DNA of 64,000 nt from Thalassobius vesicularis (GTDB lineage: Bacteria; Pseudomonadota; Alphaproteobacteria; Rhodobacterales; Rhodobacteraceae), in contig NZ_SSMD01000001.1 of assembly GCF_004799325.1 (NCBI RefSeq), forward strand, positions 248,001 through 312,000, in the 5' to 3' direction. Shown one piece after another: positions 46,736 to 55,903 of this stretch (the first letter of the stretch is position 1; the number at the start of each line of letters is the position of its first letter). The notes under the pieces are model-generated. The model was not told the origin of the DNA. It saw only the letters and a list, made by a program, of their open reading frames with translations, and did no database searches. A program made the position numbers and the translations under genes.

Positions 46736-47407
46736 ATGGGTGTCGTGGTTCAAAACATCAAACGGACAGAGGCAGAGGTCATCGCGAAACTGGGGCAAGC
46801 GGGTGTCGCAACCGTCCACGAAGCCCAAGGTCGGGCCGGCCTTATGAGCGCGCGGATGCGGCCCATTCAGCGGGATATGTCCATTGCAGGCTCTGCCGTC
46901 ACCATCAGCGCACCGCCCGGTGACAACTGGATGATCCACGTCGCGATCGAGCAGTTGCAGCCCGGCGATATCCTGGTTCTGGCCCCGACTGCGCCTTGCG
47001 ATATGGGCTATTTCGGTGACCTTCTGGCGACCTCAGCGATGGCGCGGGGCTGTACTGCGCTGGTGATCGACGCAGGTGTGCGCGACACGCGCGATCTGCG
47101 AGCGATGGGGTTCGGCGTGTGGTCCTCGGCCGTTTCGGCCCAAGGGACGGTGAAAGAGACGGTTGGTTCAGTCAACGTGTCATTGGTCTGCGCCGGGGCG
47201 TTGGTCCATCCGGGGGACGTGATCGTGGCCGATGACGACGGGGTTTGCGTGGTTCCTCGCGAACAGGCCGGGGCGGTCGCGCAGGCCGCCGCGCAACGTT
47301 TACATGCCGAGGAGGAGAAACGCCAACGGCTGGCGGCAGGAGAGCTGGGCCTCGACATCTACAACATGCGCGCGGCGCTTGCGGCGAAGGGGCTGAAATA
47401 TGTCTGA
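46736..47407 (+). CDS. galC: 4-carboxy-4-hydroxy-2-oxoadipate aldolase (GalC/LigK)
   Basis: 223 residues of the RraA-like HMG/CHA aldolase family. Active-site elements are [12 protein letters not shown] (backbone-binding loop) and [11 protein letters not shown] with its Arg/Asp pair. It splits 4-carboxy-4-hydroxy-2-oxoadipate to pyruvate and oxaloacetate and usually also decarboxylates oxaloacetate. Overlaps galD by 8 bases. Confidence 0.92.
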   Translation: MGVVVQNIKRTEAEVIAKLGQAGVATVHEAQGRAGLMSARMRPIQRDMSIAGSAVTISAPPGDNWMIHVAIEQLQPGDILVLAPTAPCDMGYFGDLLATSAMARGCTALVIDAGVRDTRDLRAMGFGVWSSAVSAQGTVKETVGSVNVSLVCAGALVHPGDVIVADDDGVCVVPREQAGAVAQAAAQRLHAEEEKRQRLAAGELGLDIYNMRAALAAKGLKYV

Positions 47408-48449
47408 TGGCACACGCGTCATGTGGATGCGCGGGGGCACCTCGAAGGGCGGGTATTTCCTAGCGGACGATCTGCCCTCGGACAGGTCTTTGCGCGACGA
47501 GTTGCTGCTGCGGATCATGGGCTCGCCCGATCCACGGCAGATCGACGGGTTGGGCGGGGCGGATCCACTGACCTCGAAAGTGGCCGTGGTGCGCCCGTCC
47601 AAACGCGACGGGGTCGATGTCGACTATCTGTTCCTGCAAGTGTTTCCGGATCGTCCCGTGGTTTCGGATTCGCAGAATTGCGGGAACATTCTGGCCGGCG
47701 TCGGCCCCTTCGCGATCGAACGAGGCATGGTGTCCGCACAGGACGGTGAAACTCAAGTCACTGTTTTTATGGAGAATACAGGGCAGATCGCCGTGTTGCG
47801 AGTGCAGACCCCCTCCAATACGGTAACGTATGGTGGTCTTGCGCGGATCGACGGCGTCCCCGGCACCGCCGCGCCTGTGCAGATCGAGTTCCGCGACACC
47901 GCCGGGTCCTCCTGCGGCGCCCTACTGCCCAGTGGGCGCGTGGTGGATGTCATCGACGGGATCGAAGCAACCCTGATCGACAACGGCATGCCCTGTGTGG
48001 TGATGCGCGCCGCAGATTTCGGGTTGAGCGGGCAGGAAACGCCTGAGGAGTTGGAGGCCAACTCCGCCTTGCGCGAAAGGCTGGAGGCGATCCGCCTGCA
48101 GACTGGGCCGTTGATGAACCTTGGCGACGTGTCCGCGAAATCAGTGCCCAAGATGGTGCTGCTCAGCCCTGCTTTGCACGGCGGGGCCATTCAGACCCGC
48201 AGCTTCATCCCGCACAGGAGCCACAAGGCGATCGGGGTTCTGGGCGCGGTCAGCGTCGCCTCGGCCTGCCTGACGCCGGGCGCTGTTGGGAACGATCTGG
48301 CAACCCTGCCCCATGGCAACCCTAAGCCCCTGTCGATCGAGCATCCGACAGGTGAAATGACGGTCATCGGCCATCTGGATGGCAACCAACTGGTACGGGC
48401 CGAGGTTTTGCGCACGGCCCGTAAGCTGTTGGATGGGTTTGCTTTTTAG
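47400..48449 (+). CDS. galD: 4-oxalomesaconate tautomerase (GalD, PrpF family)
   Basis: 349 residues, two diaminopimelate-epimerase-like halves. [21 protein letters not shown] at the start is the PrpF/GalD signature. Conserved [20 protein letters not shown] and [11 protein letters not shown] follow. GalD converts 4-oxalomesaconate between keto and enol forms so that GalB can act. Last gene of the gal operon; three bases separate it from the convergent SDR. Confidence 0.92.
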   Translation: MSDGTRVMWMRGGTSKGGYFLADDLPSDRSLRDELLLRIMGSPDPRQIDGLGGADPLTSKVAVVRPSKRDGVDVDYLFLQVFPDRPVVSDSQNCGNILAGVGPFAIERGMVSAQDGETQVTVFMENTGQIAVLRVQTPSNTVTYGGLARIDGVPGTAAPVQIEFRDTAGSSCGALLPSGRVVDVIDGIEATLIDNGMPCVVMRAADFGLSGQETPEELEANSALRERLEAIRLQTGPLMNLGDVSAKSVPKMVLLSPALHGGAIQTRSFIPHRSHKAIGVLGAVSVASACLTPGAVGNDLATLPHGNPKPLSIEHPTGEMTVIGHLDGNQLVRAEVLRTARKLLDGFAF

Positions 48450-48452
48450 ACG

Positions 48453-49235
48453 TCAGTAGATGGTATAACCGCCGTCGATCACAAAGCACTGACCGGTGTG
48501 ATAGCTGGACAGGCCGGACATCAGATAGGACGCGATGCCGCCGTAATCGTCGGGCCGCCCAAAGCGGCGCATGGGGATGCGCGGGATCACGTTTTGCACG
48601 AATTTGTCGTTGGACATCAGGCCGGCGGTCATCTCGGACTCGGCGTATCCGGGCAAGATCGCGTTGACGGTAATGCCGTGGCGGGCGACCTCGACCGCCG
48701 TCGCGCGCACCAGCGAGTTCAGGGCGCCTTTCGACGCGCCGTAGTGCTCGTTAAAGGCCGCGCCGTCGATGGAGGCCACGGACGAGGTGCAGATCAGGCG
48801 GCCAAACGCGTCGCCTTGGGCGGCGCGCTCCATCATGTGCATGGCGGCAACCTGGAAACAGCGAACGACGCCTTCGACGTTTGCGGACAGCATATCGCGC
48901 CACTCCTGGGCGGTGCGCTGCACAAAGGGTTTCGGCCCGCCACCGACACCGGCATTGGCGATCATGCCGTCAACTCGGCCATATTTTTCAAGGGTTTGCG
49001 CCATCGCTGCGTCGATCTGATCCCAGTCGCAGATATCCACCGCAAGCGCCGAGTGATCGCCACCATGTTTCTGGATCGCCTCTAGTGCCGCGGCGTTCTT
49101 GGCGGGATTTCTGCCCCAAATACAGACACTTGCGCCAAGCTCGGCCAGTGTGTTGGCCATACCCAGACCAAGGCCACCGTTGCCGCCGGTGATGACGACG
49201 ACACGGCCTGTCAGATCGAACGGATGGTTACTCAT
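48453..49235 (-). CDS. Short-chain dehydrogenase/reductase
   Basis: 260 residues of the classical SDR family: GGNGGLGLGMANTLAELGA (cofactor loop), NAGVGG, the catalytic Ser and YxxxK in EHYGASKGALNSLVRA. The ending GQCFVIDGGYTIY is typical. Substrate unknown; it may oxidise a hydroxylated intermediate in aromatic degradation. Convergent with galD and divergent from the enoyl-CoA hydratase. Confidence 0.9.
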   Translation of the reverse strand: MSNHPFDLTGRVVVITGGNGGLGLGMANTLAELGASVCIWGRNPAKNAAALEAIQKHGGDHSALAVDICDWDQIDAAMAQTLEKYGRVDGMIANAGVGGGPKPFVQRTAQEWRDMLSANVEGVVRCFQVAAMHMMERAAQGDAFGRLICTSSVASIDGAAFNEHYGASKGALNSLVRATAVEVARHGITVNAILPGYAESEMTAGLMSNDKFVQNVIPRIPMRRFGRPDDYGGIASYLMSGLSSYHTGQCFVIDGGYTIY

Positions 49236-49341
49236 TTACTTCCTCCCTCATGTTGCGGTCAGGATAATCAGGGTGCGAAGAATTTCCACGCAAGAGTGCA
49301 GCCACGACGCGGCGTAAAATGACCGCAAAACAGGAGGCCCC

Positions 49342-50106
49342 ATGACCGAACCCCGATTCGAAACCGTTCTGTACGAGCGTGACGGTGCTGTAGCGATTTT
49401 GACACTTAATCGTCCTGAGGCACTGAACGCGCTGTCCGTCCAGTTGCGCGCCGAGCTGGCCGCCGCCCTGCGCATGGCCGAGGATGACGACGAGGTTCGG
49501 GCCATCGTTCTGACCGGCGCGGGGGAACGGTCGTTCAGCGTAGGCCTTGATTTAAAAGAACTTACTGCGGATCCGTCCAAGCTGAGAAGCGCCACGCACG
49601 GACAACCCGCAGACAGCCCAAGCAAGGCGCTGGAGGACTGCACCTGCCCGATCATCTGCGCTGTCAACGGGTTCGCCATCACCGGGGGATTCGAGCTGGC
49701 CTTGGCGTGCGACGTGTTAATCGCGTCTGAAAACGCCAGCTTTGGCGATACGCATGCAAAAGTGGGGGCGATGCCGGGGTGGGGGTTGTCGCAGCGGCTG
49801 AGCCGCATCATCGGACCCAGCCGGGCCAAGGAAATGCACTTTGGCTGCCAACGGATCGACGCGGCGACCGCCAACGCCTGGGGGCTGGTCAGCCGCGTGG
49901 TGCCGCTGGCCGATTTGCGCAGGCAAGCCGTTGAAATGGCGCATACTTTTTCCGCCCACGACCCCAAGATCATTGCCGAAATGAAGCGCGTTGTGGACCG
50001 GGGATATGCCCTGCCCTTTGGCGACGGGATGGAGCTGGAGGGCGCTGCGGCGCGCGACTGGAACAGCAGCGCCACCCCGGTGGACGTGTCGAAAACGGGT
50101 CGTTAA
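49342..50106 (+). CDS. Enoyl-CoA hydratase/isomerase family protein
   Basis: 254 residues, crotonase fold. LNRPEALNALSVQLRAEL, the oxyanion-hole GAGERSFSVGLDLKEL and CPIICAVNGFAITGGFELALACD are present. Catalytic Glu residues are uncertain: the second usual Glu position reads GDTHAKVGAMPGWG. An AGGAGG ribosome site precedes it. It may act on the 3,4-dehydroadipyl-CoA branch of the box pathway, given its position next to the dehydrogenase-like gene. Confidence 0.88.
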   Translation: MTEPRFETVLYERDGAVAILTLNRPEALNALSVQLRAELAAALRMAEDDDEVRAIVLTGAGERSFSVGLDLKELTADPSKLRSATHGQPADSPSKALEDCTCPIICAVNGFAITGGFELALACDVLIASENASFGDTHAKVGAMPGWGLSQRLSRIIGPSRAKEMHFGCQRIDAATANAWGLVSRVVPLADLRRQAVEMAHTFSAHDPKIIAEMKRVVDRGYALPFGDGMELEGAAARDWNSSATPVDVSKTGR

Positions 50107-50165
50107 CCGGGCGAATCGTAAGATTTCTGGCGAAAAGCGTACGTCGAAAATCGGGGCGAAAATGG

Positions 50166-51416
50166 TTAACTCGGGCTGATCGACCGGCCCGTTCGCGCGG
50201 CCTGTACCAGTGCCGGGGCGGGCATCCAGACGACCGCGTCTTCGGCCTGTAGCGTGCTCAGCGCGTCAACGATTTCGGACAGGCCAAGCTGGTCGGCGCA
50301 GGTCAGGATGCCGCCCCAGTCGGCGGGAAAGCCGAGGGCGTGCACGCTGATCAGATCGAGGTCGGCGGCGGTGACACCGGCGGAAAGCAGCAGGGCCGCC
50401 TCGTTGATCTGGGCCAGCAGCAGGCGTTCGCGCAGGTCGTCCTCGGGGATGTGGCGCGGGGTGACACGGGCAAAGTGTGCCTCGATCCGGCAGAGATCTT
50501 CGACCAGTGGGTCGATGACCTTGCCCTCGCCGCCGGGGTAGCGATACCAACCGACGCTGGCCTTTTTGCCCAAGCGCCCCTCTTCGACGGCGCGGTCGGC
50601 GATGGGGATGTAGCGGCGGGCCGGATCGCGCACCATACGCTGACGTATGGCATAGGCGACATCCATGCCGATCAGATCCTGCGCCTCGTAAACGCCCATC
50701 GGGTAGCCGAACGCCTCGAGCGCCTCGTCGATTTCCCACGGGGTGGAGCCATCCATCAGCAGGGTGTCGGCGGCCTCGAGCAGGCGCATTTGCAGACGTT
50801 CCGAGGTGAAGCCGTCGGGCGTGGCCATGACCGGGGTCTTGCCGATCTGCGCGGCGAAACGGCGGGCGGTGACCAGCGTGGCGGCGTCGGTCTGGGGATG
50901 CGGGGCCAGCTCGACGATGCGCGAGGTGGCGGCGGGGGTGAAGACCTGCGCCCCGATCACGCGGGACGGGTTGGGCAGGTGGGCGGCGAGTTCGGACAGG
51001 TCGGCCCCGGCGAGGTTCACCAGCAGGGGCGTATCGGCGGGCAGATGGGCGGCGAGCCGGGACAGTTCCGCGGCTTTGTGGGCCAAGGGTTCGATCGTGC
51101 GGTCGATCAGCAGATCCGAGGGGGACACGTCCGCCGGCTCGGTCGAGAAGGTCAGCGTCGGGGGCGGCATGGGTGTGAGGCGGGTCAGGTAGTGCTGCGC
51201 GCGCTCCATGCTGGCGGCGTCTTCTTCGAAGAACAGGACAGGGATGCCGGCGGCGGTCAGCGAGAGGGCGACGCCAAGGCCCGTGGCGGCCCCACCCACA
51301 ACGGTGACGCGGGTCAGCGGCGCACCGGGGTCAGGCAGGCGTTCCAGCGCGGTCAGGCGGGCGCGGTTGGCGTCGCGCCGGGGCTGGGGCAGATCGGTCA
51401 GCAGGGGGATGCGCAT
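50166..51416 (-). CDS. Degenerate 3-hydroxyacyl-CoA dehydrogenase-like protein
   Basis: 416 residues. NAD-binding domain then two C-terminal dehydrogenase domains (GVYEAQDLIGMDVAYAIR and a second after residue 290). The catalytic His of HFFNP is replaced: residues 157-161 read QVFTP. The substrate Asn of GFIVNRL is absent (DGFTSERLQ), and the nucleotide loop is GGAATGLG instead of GxGxMG. Starts 9 bases after boxR stops. It probably retains the fold but not normal catalysis. Confidence 0.78.
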   Translation of the reverse strand: MRIPLLTDLPQPRRDANRARLTALERLPDPGAPLTRVTVVGGAATGLGVALSLTAAGIPVLFFEEDAASMERAQHYLTRLTPMPPPTLTFSTEPADVSPSDLLIDRTIEPLAHKAAELSRLAAHLPADTPLLVNLAGADLSELAAHLPNPSRVIGAQVFTPAATSRIVELAPHPQTDAATLVTARRFAAQIGKTPVMATPDGFTSERLQMRLLEAADTLLMDGSTPWEIDEALEAFGYPMGVYEAQDLIGMDVAYAIRQRMVRDPARRYIPIADRAVEEGRLGKKASVGWYRYPGGEGKVIDPLVEDLCRIEAHFARVTPRHIPEDDLRERLLLAQINEAALLLSAGVTAADLDLISVHALGFPADWGGILTCADQLGLSEIVDALSTLQAEDAVVWMPAPALVQAARTGRSISPS

Positions 51417-51425
51417 CCGGGCCCC

Positions 51426-52343
51426 TCAGCCCAGAAACTTGTGATCCTGGATCAGCCGCAGCAGCTCCTCAAGCGATTGGTCCATCGACTTGCCCGAGGT
51501 GTCCAGGCTGACGAGCGCCTTTTCGTACAGCGTTTCGCGGCTGGTCAGGATCGACTTCAGCTCTTTCATCGCTTCGGGGTTGCCGGCCATCGGGCGGGTG
51601 TCACCCTGGGCACGGACGCGGTCCATATGCTCGGACGGAGACGCCTTGACCCAGATCGTGTGGAAACGGTTCAGCAGGGTCGTATAGGTGTCGGGCGCGG
51701 CGACGATACCACCGGCGACGGCAAGGATCATGGTGTCATGGGTCTGGATCACGCGGGACACGGCCTGTGCTTCGAGCTTGCGATAGCCCTCTTGGCCATA
51801 GAGCGCCATGACCTCGTTCACGGGCATGCCGGACTGTTCCTCGATCTCGCGGTTCAGTTCGACGAAGGGGATGTTCAGGCGTTCACCGGCGCGGATGCCC
51901 AGCGTGGATTTCCCGGCGCCGCGCAGACCGATCAGGCAGATCCGGTGCGCCCGCATTTCCTGCGCGCTTTCGGGGCGCAGCAGGCGGGTGACGCGCTGGC
52001 GGGTTTCGGTGTTGGCAGAGCGGTAAAGCTCGGCCACTTGCAGCACCTCGGAGTTCCAGGGGTCGTCCTCGGTCATCAGCCATTCTATGCGGTGGTCCAG
52101 CGCGATGGCGACGCGCTGCAACAACCCGATCGAGATGTTGCCCTCGCCTGCCTCAAGCTGGGCCAGATAGCGCGGCGAGACACCCGAGATTTCGGACAGG
52201 ACGCGGCGGGGAATGCCCTTGCGTTCACGGGCTTTGCGGACACGCTCACCAACGCGGACGATCAGGGCGCGCACTTCCTCTTCACCCAGCGAGCGGGTCT
52301 CGCTTGGGGTGGCTTCGCCCCGGAAGTTGGTGATTTCGCCCAT
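51426..52343 (-). CDS. boxR: BoxR, benzoyl-CoA-responsive regulator
   Basis: 305 residues. XRE-type HTH at about residues 32-88 (RKGIPRRVLSEISGVSPRYLAQLEAGEGNISIGLLQRV), a short linker, then a shikimate-kinase-like domain with P-loop GLRGAGKST (139-147). This two-domain plan defines the BzdR/BoxR family, which represses benzoate genes until benzoyl-CoA binds the kinase-like domain. It has its own promoter with a copy of the shared palindrome, so autoregulation is likely. Confidence 0.94.
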   Translation of the reverse strand: MGEITNFRGEATPSETRSLGEEEVRALIVRVGERVRKARERKGIPRRVLSEISGVSPRYLAQLEAGEGNISIGLLQRVAIALDHRIEWLMTEDDPWNSEVLQVAELYRSANTETRQRVTRLLRPESAQEMRAHRICLIGLRGAGKSTLGIRAGERLNIPFVELNREIEEQSGMPVNEVMALYGQEGYRKLEAQAVSRVIQTHDTMILAVAGGIVAAPDTYTTLLNRFHTIWVKASPSEHMDRVRAQGDTRPMAGNPEAMKELKSILTSRETLYEKALVSLDTSGKSMDQSLEELLRLIQDHKFLG

Positions 52344-52389
52344 GTCCCCTGTCCCTATGCGGAATAGCGCAACATGCGCCTTTCGCTAT

Positions 52390-52401
52390 GCATTATATTT
52401 C
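52390..52401. promoter_or_regulatory. BoxR-type operator upstream of boxR
   Basis: GCATTATATTTC, a partial match (left half perfect) to the palindrome GCAYTATARTGC found at the other box promoters. On the minus strand it reads GAAATATAATGC, containing a TATAAT -10 element 47 bases before the boxR start. Nearby GCGCAACATGCGC at about 52367-52379 may add half-sites. Confidence 0.55.
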
Positions 52402-52448
52402 ACAGGTTAGCGCGAAAATTCAGCGATTTGCAATGAAATTCGCGCCTT

Positions 52449-52892
52449 TCACCCGGCGTCGGGGGATACCAGCAAGGGGGTGACAATGTCCACGATCTCT
52501 TGCGGGGCGGGACGCTTGGTGAAGGTGTCAGCCTGCGTGAAAACACAGACGAAACGGCCGGTAAAACAATCCACCCCGTCCTGCCGCCCGATGACGCGGA
52601 AGGTGATCGAGGTGGTGCCCAGTTTCAGCGGATCGACCTGACACATCAGCCGGTGGCGCGGCGTGACGGGCGAGGTGAAATCCAGGCTCATGTGCACGAA
52701 GGGCGTGCCCATGTTGCGGTCCAGCTCCATCTGGAACCAGCCGTCGCCGCCCAGGTGGTCCTCCCACCAGGCGTTGATGGCGTCCAGCGCGAACCACGGC
52801 AGGCGCGCGGTATAGGCGATCTTGGCCGGGTCGCAATCGCCCCAGGTCACACGGATTTCGTGGATGAAGGGCGATTGGTCTGGTTTGGTCAT
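52449..52892 (-). CDS. Acyl-CoA thioesterase, 4-hydroxybenzoyl-CoA thioesterase type
   Basis: 147 residues from the ATG at 52892. Hotdog fold with the active-site WGDCDPAKIAY (catalytic Asp21), as in Pseudomonas 4-hydroxybenzoyl-CoA thioesterase. It may release CoA from stalled benzoyl-CoA analogues, a known house-cleaning role in such operons. It begins 7 bases after boxA. Confidence 0.9.
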   Translation of the reverse strand: MTKPDQSPFIHEIRVTWGDCDPAKIAYTARLPWFALDAINAWWEDHLGGDGWFQMELDRNMGTPFVHMSLDFTSPVTPRHRLMCQVDPLKLGTTSITFRVIGRQDGVDCFTGRFVCVFTQADTFTKRPAPQEIVDIVTPLLVSPDAG

Positions 52893-52899
52893 TCCGGCC

Positions 52900-54090
52900 T
52901 CAGTAGGTTTCGACGTGATAGCGGCCTTCTTCGCGCATCGTGTCGCGCAGGGCAACCCATTGCACGCCGATGCTTTCGGCGATGTTGGTCAGGGCCTTGC
53001 CGACGCCTTCTTCCATCCCGCGCAGACCGCAGATGTAGATATGGGTGTTCGGATCGCCCAGCATCTCGGCCACGGCGTCCTGTTCGACCATCATCCGATC
53101 CTGCACGTATTCCTTGGGCTGATCCGGCAGGCGCGAGAACACCATGTGGGTTTTCAGCAGCCCCTCGGGCACCTTTTTCAGCGGGCCGAAATAGGGCAGC
53201 GTGTCCGCCGAGCGGGCCCCGAAGAACATGGTCATGCCGCCGGATTTGGCGCCCACGGTGCGCTGACGGCGCATGGTGAAGGCCCGCATCGGGGCCGAGC
53301 CGGTGCCGGTGCAGATCATCAGCAGGCGGGCCTGCGGGTCGTCGGGCAGCAGGAAGGTCGCGCCGAACGGGCCGGTGACCTTGACCTTGTCGCCCGGTTT
53401 CAGGTCGCAGACGTAGTTCGAGCAGATGCCGTGCTCTTCGCGCTTCACGGTCAGCGAGACGTTGCCGTAGTTCGGACGCTCGCCGTCACGCGGGCTGGAG
53501 ACGGAGTAGAGGCGCGGCAGGTGCGGCTGGCCCTTGTCGTCGGTGCCGGGGGCCATGATGCCGATGCTTTGCCCCTCCAGAACGGGGAACGGCTTGCCGT
53601 CGAACGCCAGGATGATGTGGCGGATGTCGCTGTCGGACCCGTCGGCGGTCAGGCGGTAGTTGCCCTGAACGGTCGCCTCGATCGGGTTGGCGAGGTTGTA
53701 CATGTTCACCGTCGGCTTGGCGGCGGATGCGGGCGCCTTGGCCTTGCCACCGGCACCGGCATGCGCCTCGGCCAGAAGGGCGGCCATCGCGGCGTCCAAC
53801 GCCTCCATACCACCGGCGGCTTCGTTCTGGGTGATCTCGGCCTGCGCGGGCAGTTCTTCCCATCCGAATTGTTCGTCCACCGAGTAGGGCTGGGTCACGA
53901 CGCGCCATTCGTCGATCGAGCCGGTCGGGCACACGGGGATGCAGGCCATGCAGTAGTCGCATTTGTCGGCATCGACGACGACGTTGTTGTCGTCATGCAC
54001 GATGGCCTCGATCGGGCAGGTCATTTCACAGGTGTAGCAGCGGATGCAGATCTCGGGGTCGATGAGATGCTGCTTGATGGGCGTATTCAT
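52900..54090 (-). CDS. boxA: Benzoyl-CoA 2,3-epoxidase reductase subunit BoxA
   Basis: 396 residues. An N-terminal 2[4Fe-4S] ferredoxin domain (Cys15, 18, 21, 25 and Cys44, 47, 50, 54), then a linker (about 70-150) and an FNR-like reductase with RLYSVSSPRDGE (FAD) and GTGSAPMRAF (NADPH). Passes electrons from NADPH to the diiron epoxidase BoxB. A 54-residue one-cluster gene lies between boxB and boxA. Confidence 0.96.
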   Translation of the reverse strand: MNTPIKQHLIDPEICIRCYTCEMTCPIEAIVHDDNNVVVDADKCDYCMACIPVCPTGSIDEWRVVTQPYSVDEQFGWEELPAQAEITQNEAAGGMEALDAAMAALLAEAHAGAGGKAKAPASAAKPTVNMYNLANPIEATVQGNYRLTADGSDSDIRHIILAFDGKPFPVLEGQSIGIMAPGTDDKGQPHLPRLYSVSSPRDGERPNYGNVSLTVKREEHGICSNYVCDLKPGDKVKVTGPFGATFLLPDDPQARLLMICTGTGSAPMRAFTMRRQRTVGAKSGGMTMFFGARSADTLPYFGPLKKVPEGLLKTHMVFSRLPDQPKEYVQDRMMVEQDAVAEMLGDPNTHIYICGLRGMEEGVGKALTNIAESIGVQWVALRDTMREEGRYHVETY

Positions 54091-54136
54091 GTTCTTCAGT
54101 CCGTGTTCGCGCGGGCAGGTTGGCGATCTGGCGGGG

Positions 54137-54301
54137 TTAACCGCGGTTCAGGATCGCCTCGGGGAAGGTGATGACCTCGATCAGAGCCTGGCACAGACCA
54201 CGGCAGTTCGTACAGCCCACACAGCTGCCGCCAAGTGCGCTGACGGTGGGACCGATCGCGGCGGTGCGGGGTGCGTTTGCAATCTGACGTTCGACTTTCA
54301 T
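54137..54301 (-). CDS. Small [4Fe-4S] protein in the box operon (54 aa)
   Basis: ATG at 54301 with GGGAGGAG just upstream, TAA at 54137-54139; 54 residues. The sequence contains CVGCTNCRGLC: Cys27, Cys30, Cys33 and Cys37 in the CX2CX2CX3C spacing of a single [4Fe-4S] cluster. The N-terminus is MKVERQIANAPRTAAIGPTV and the end is ITFPEAILNRG. It lies 66 bases after boxB and 46 before boxA on the same strand. I do not know a named family. It could be an electron carrier or assembly factor for the epoxidase. Confidence 0.82.
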   Translation of the reverse strand: MKVERQIANAPRTAAIGPTVSALGGSCVGCTNCRGLCQALIEVITFPEAILNRG

Positions 54302-54367
54302 GTTCTCCTCCCAAAGCTCATGTGCTTGCGGGCCGGGGCGATCGGGCCGCCCCGGCCGTGTTTTCGC

Positions 54368-55819
<1,452 letters not shown>

Positions 55820-55903
55820 TTTTCTCTCCCTAGGGCCGTGCCGGACCAACTGTTCGACCGGACGGCAATAATTTGGGGTGGGCACCATAGCCCACCCCGA
55901 TCA

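Noticed and set aside
54096-54314. Longer alternative frame across the boxB-boxA gap
   Set aside because: It has no good ribosome site and an arginine-rich shadow composition. The 54-residue frame has GGAGGAG and a regular CX2CX2CX3C motif.
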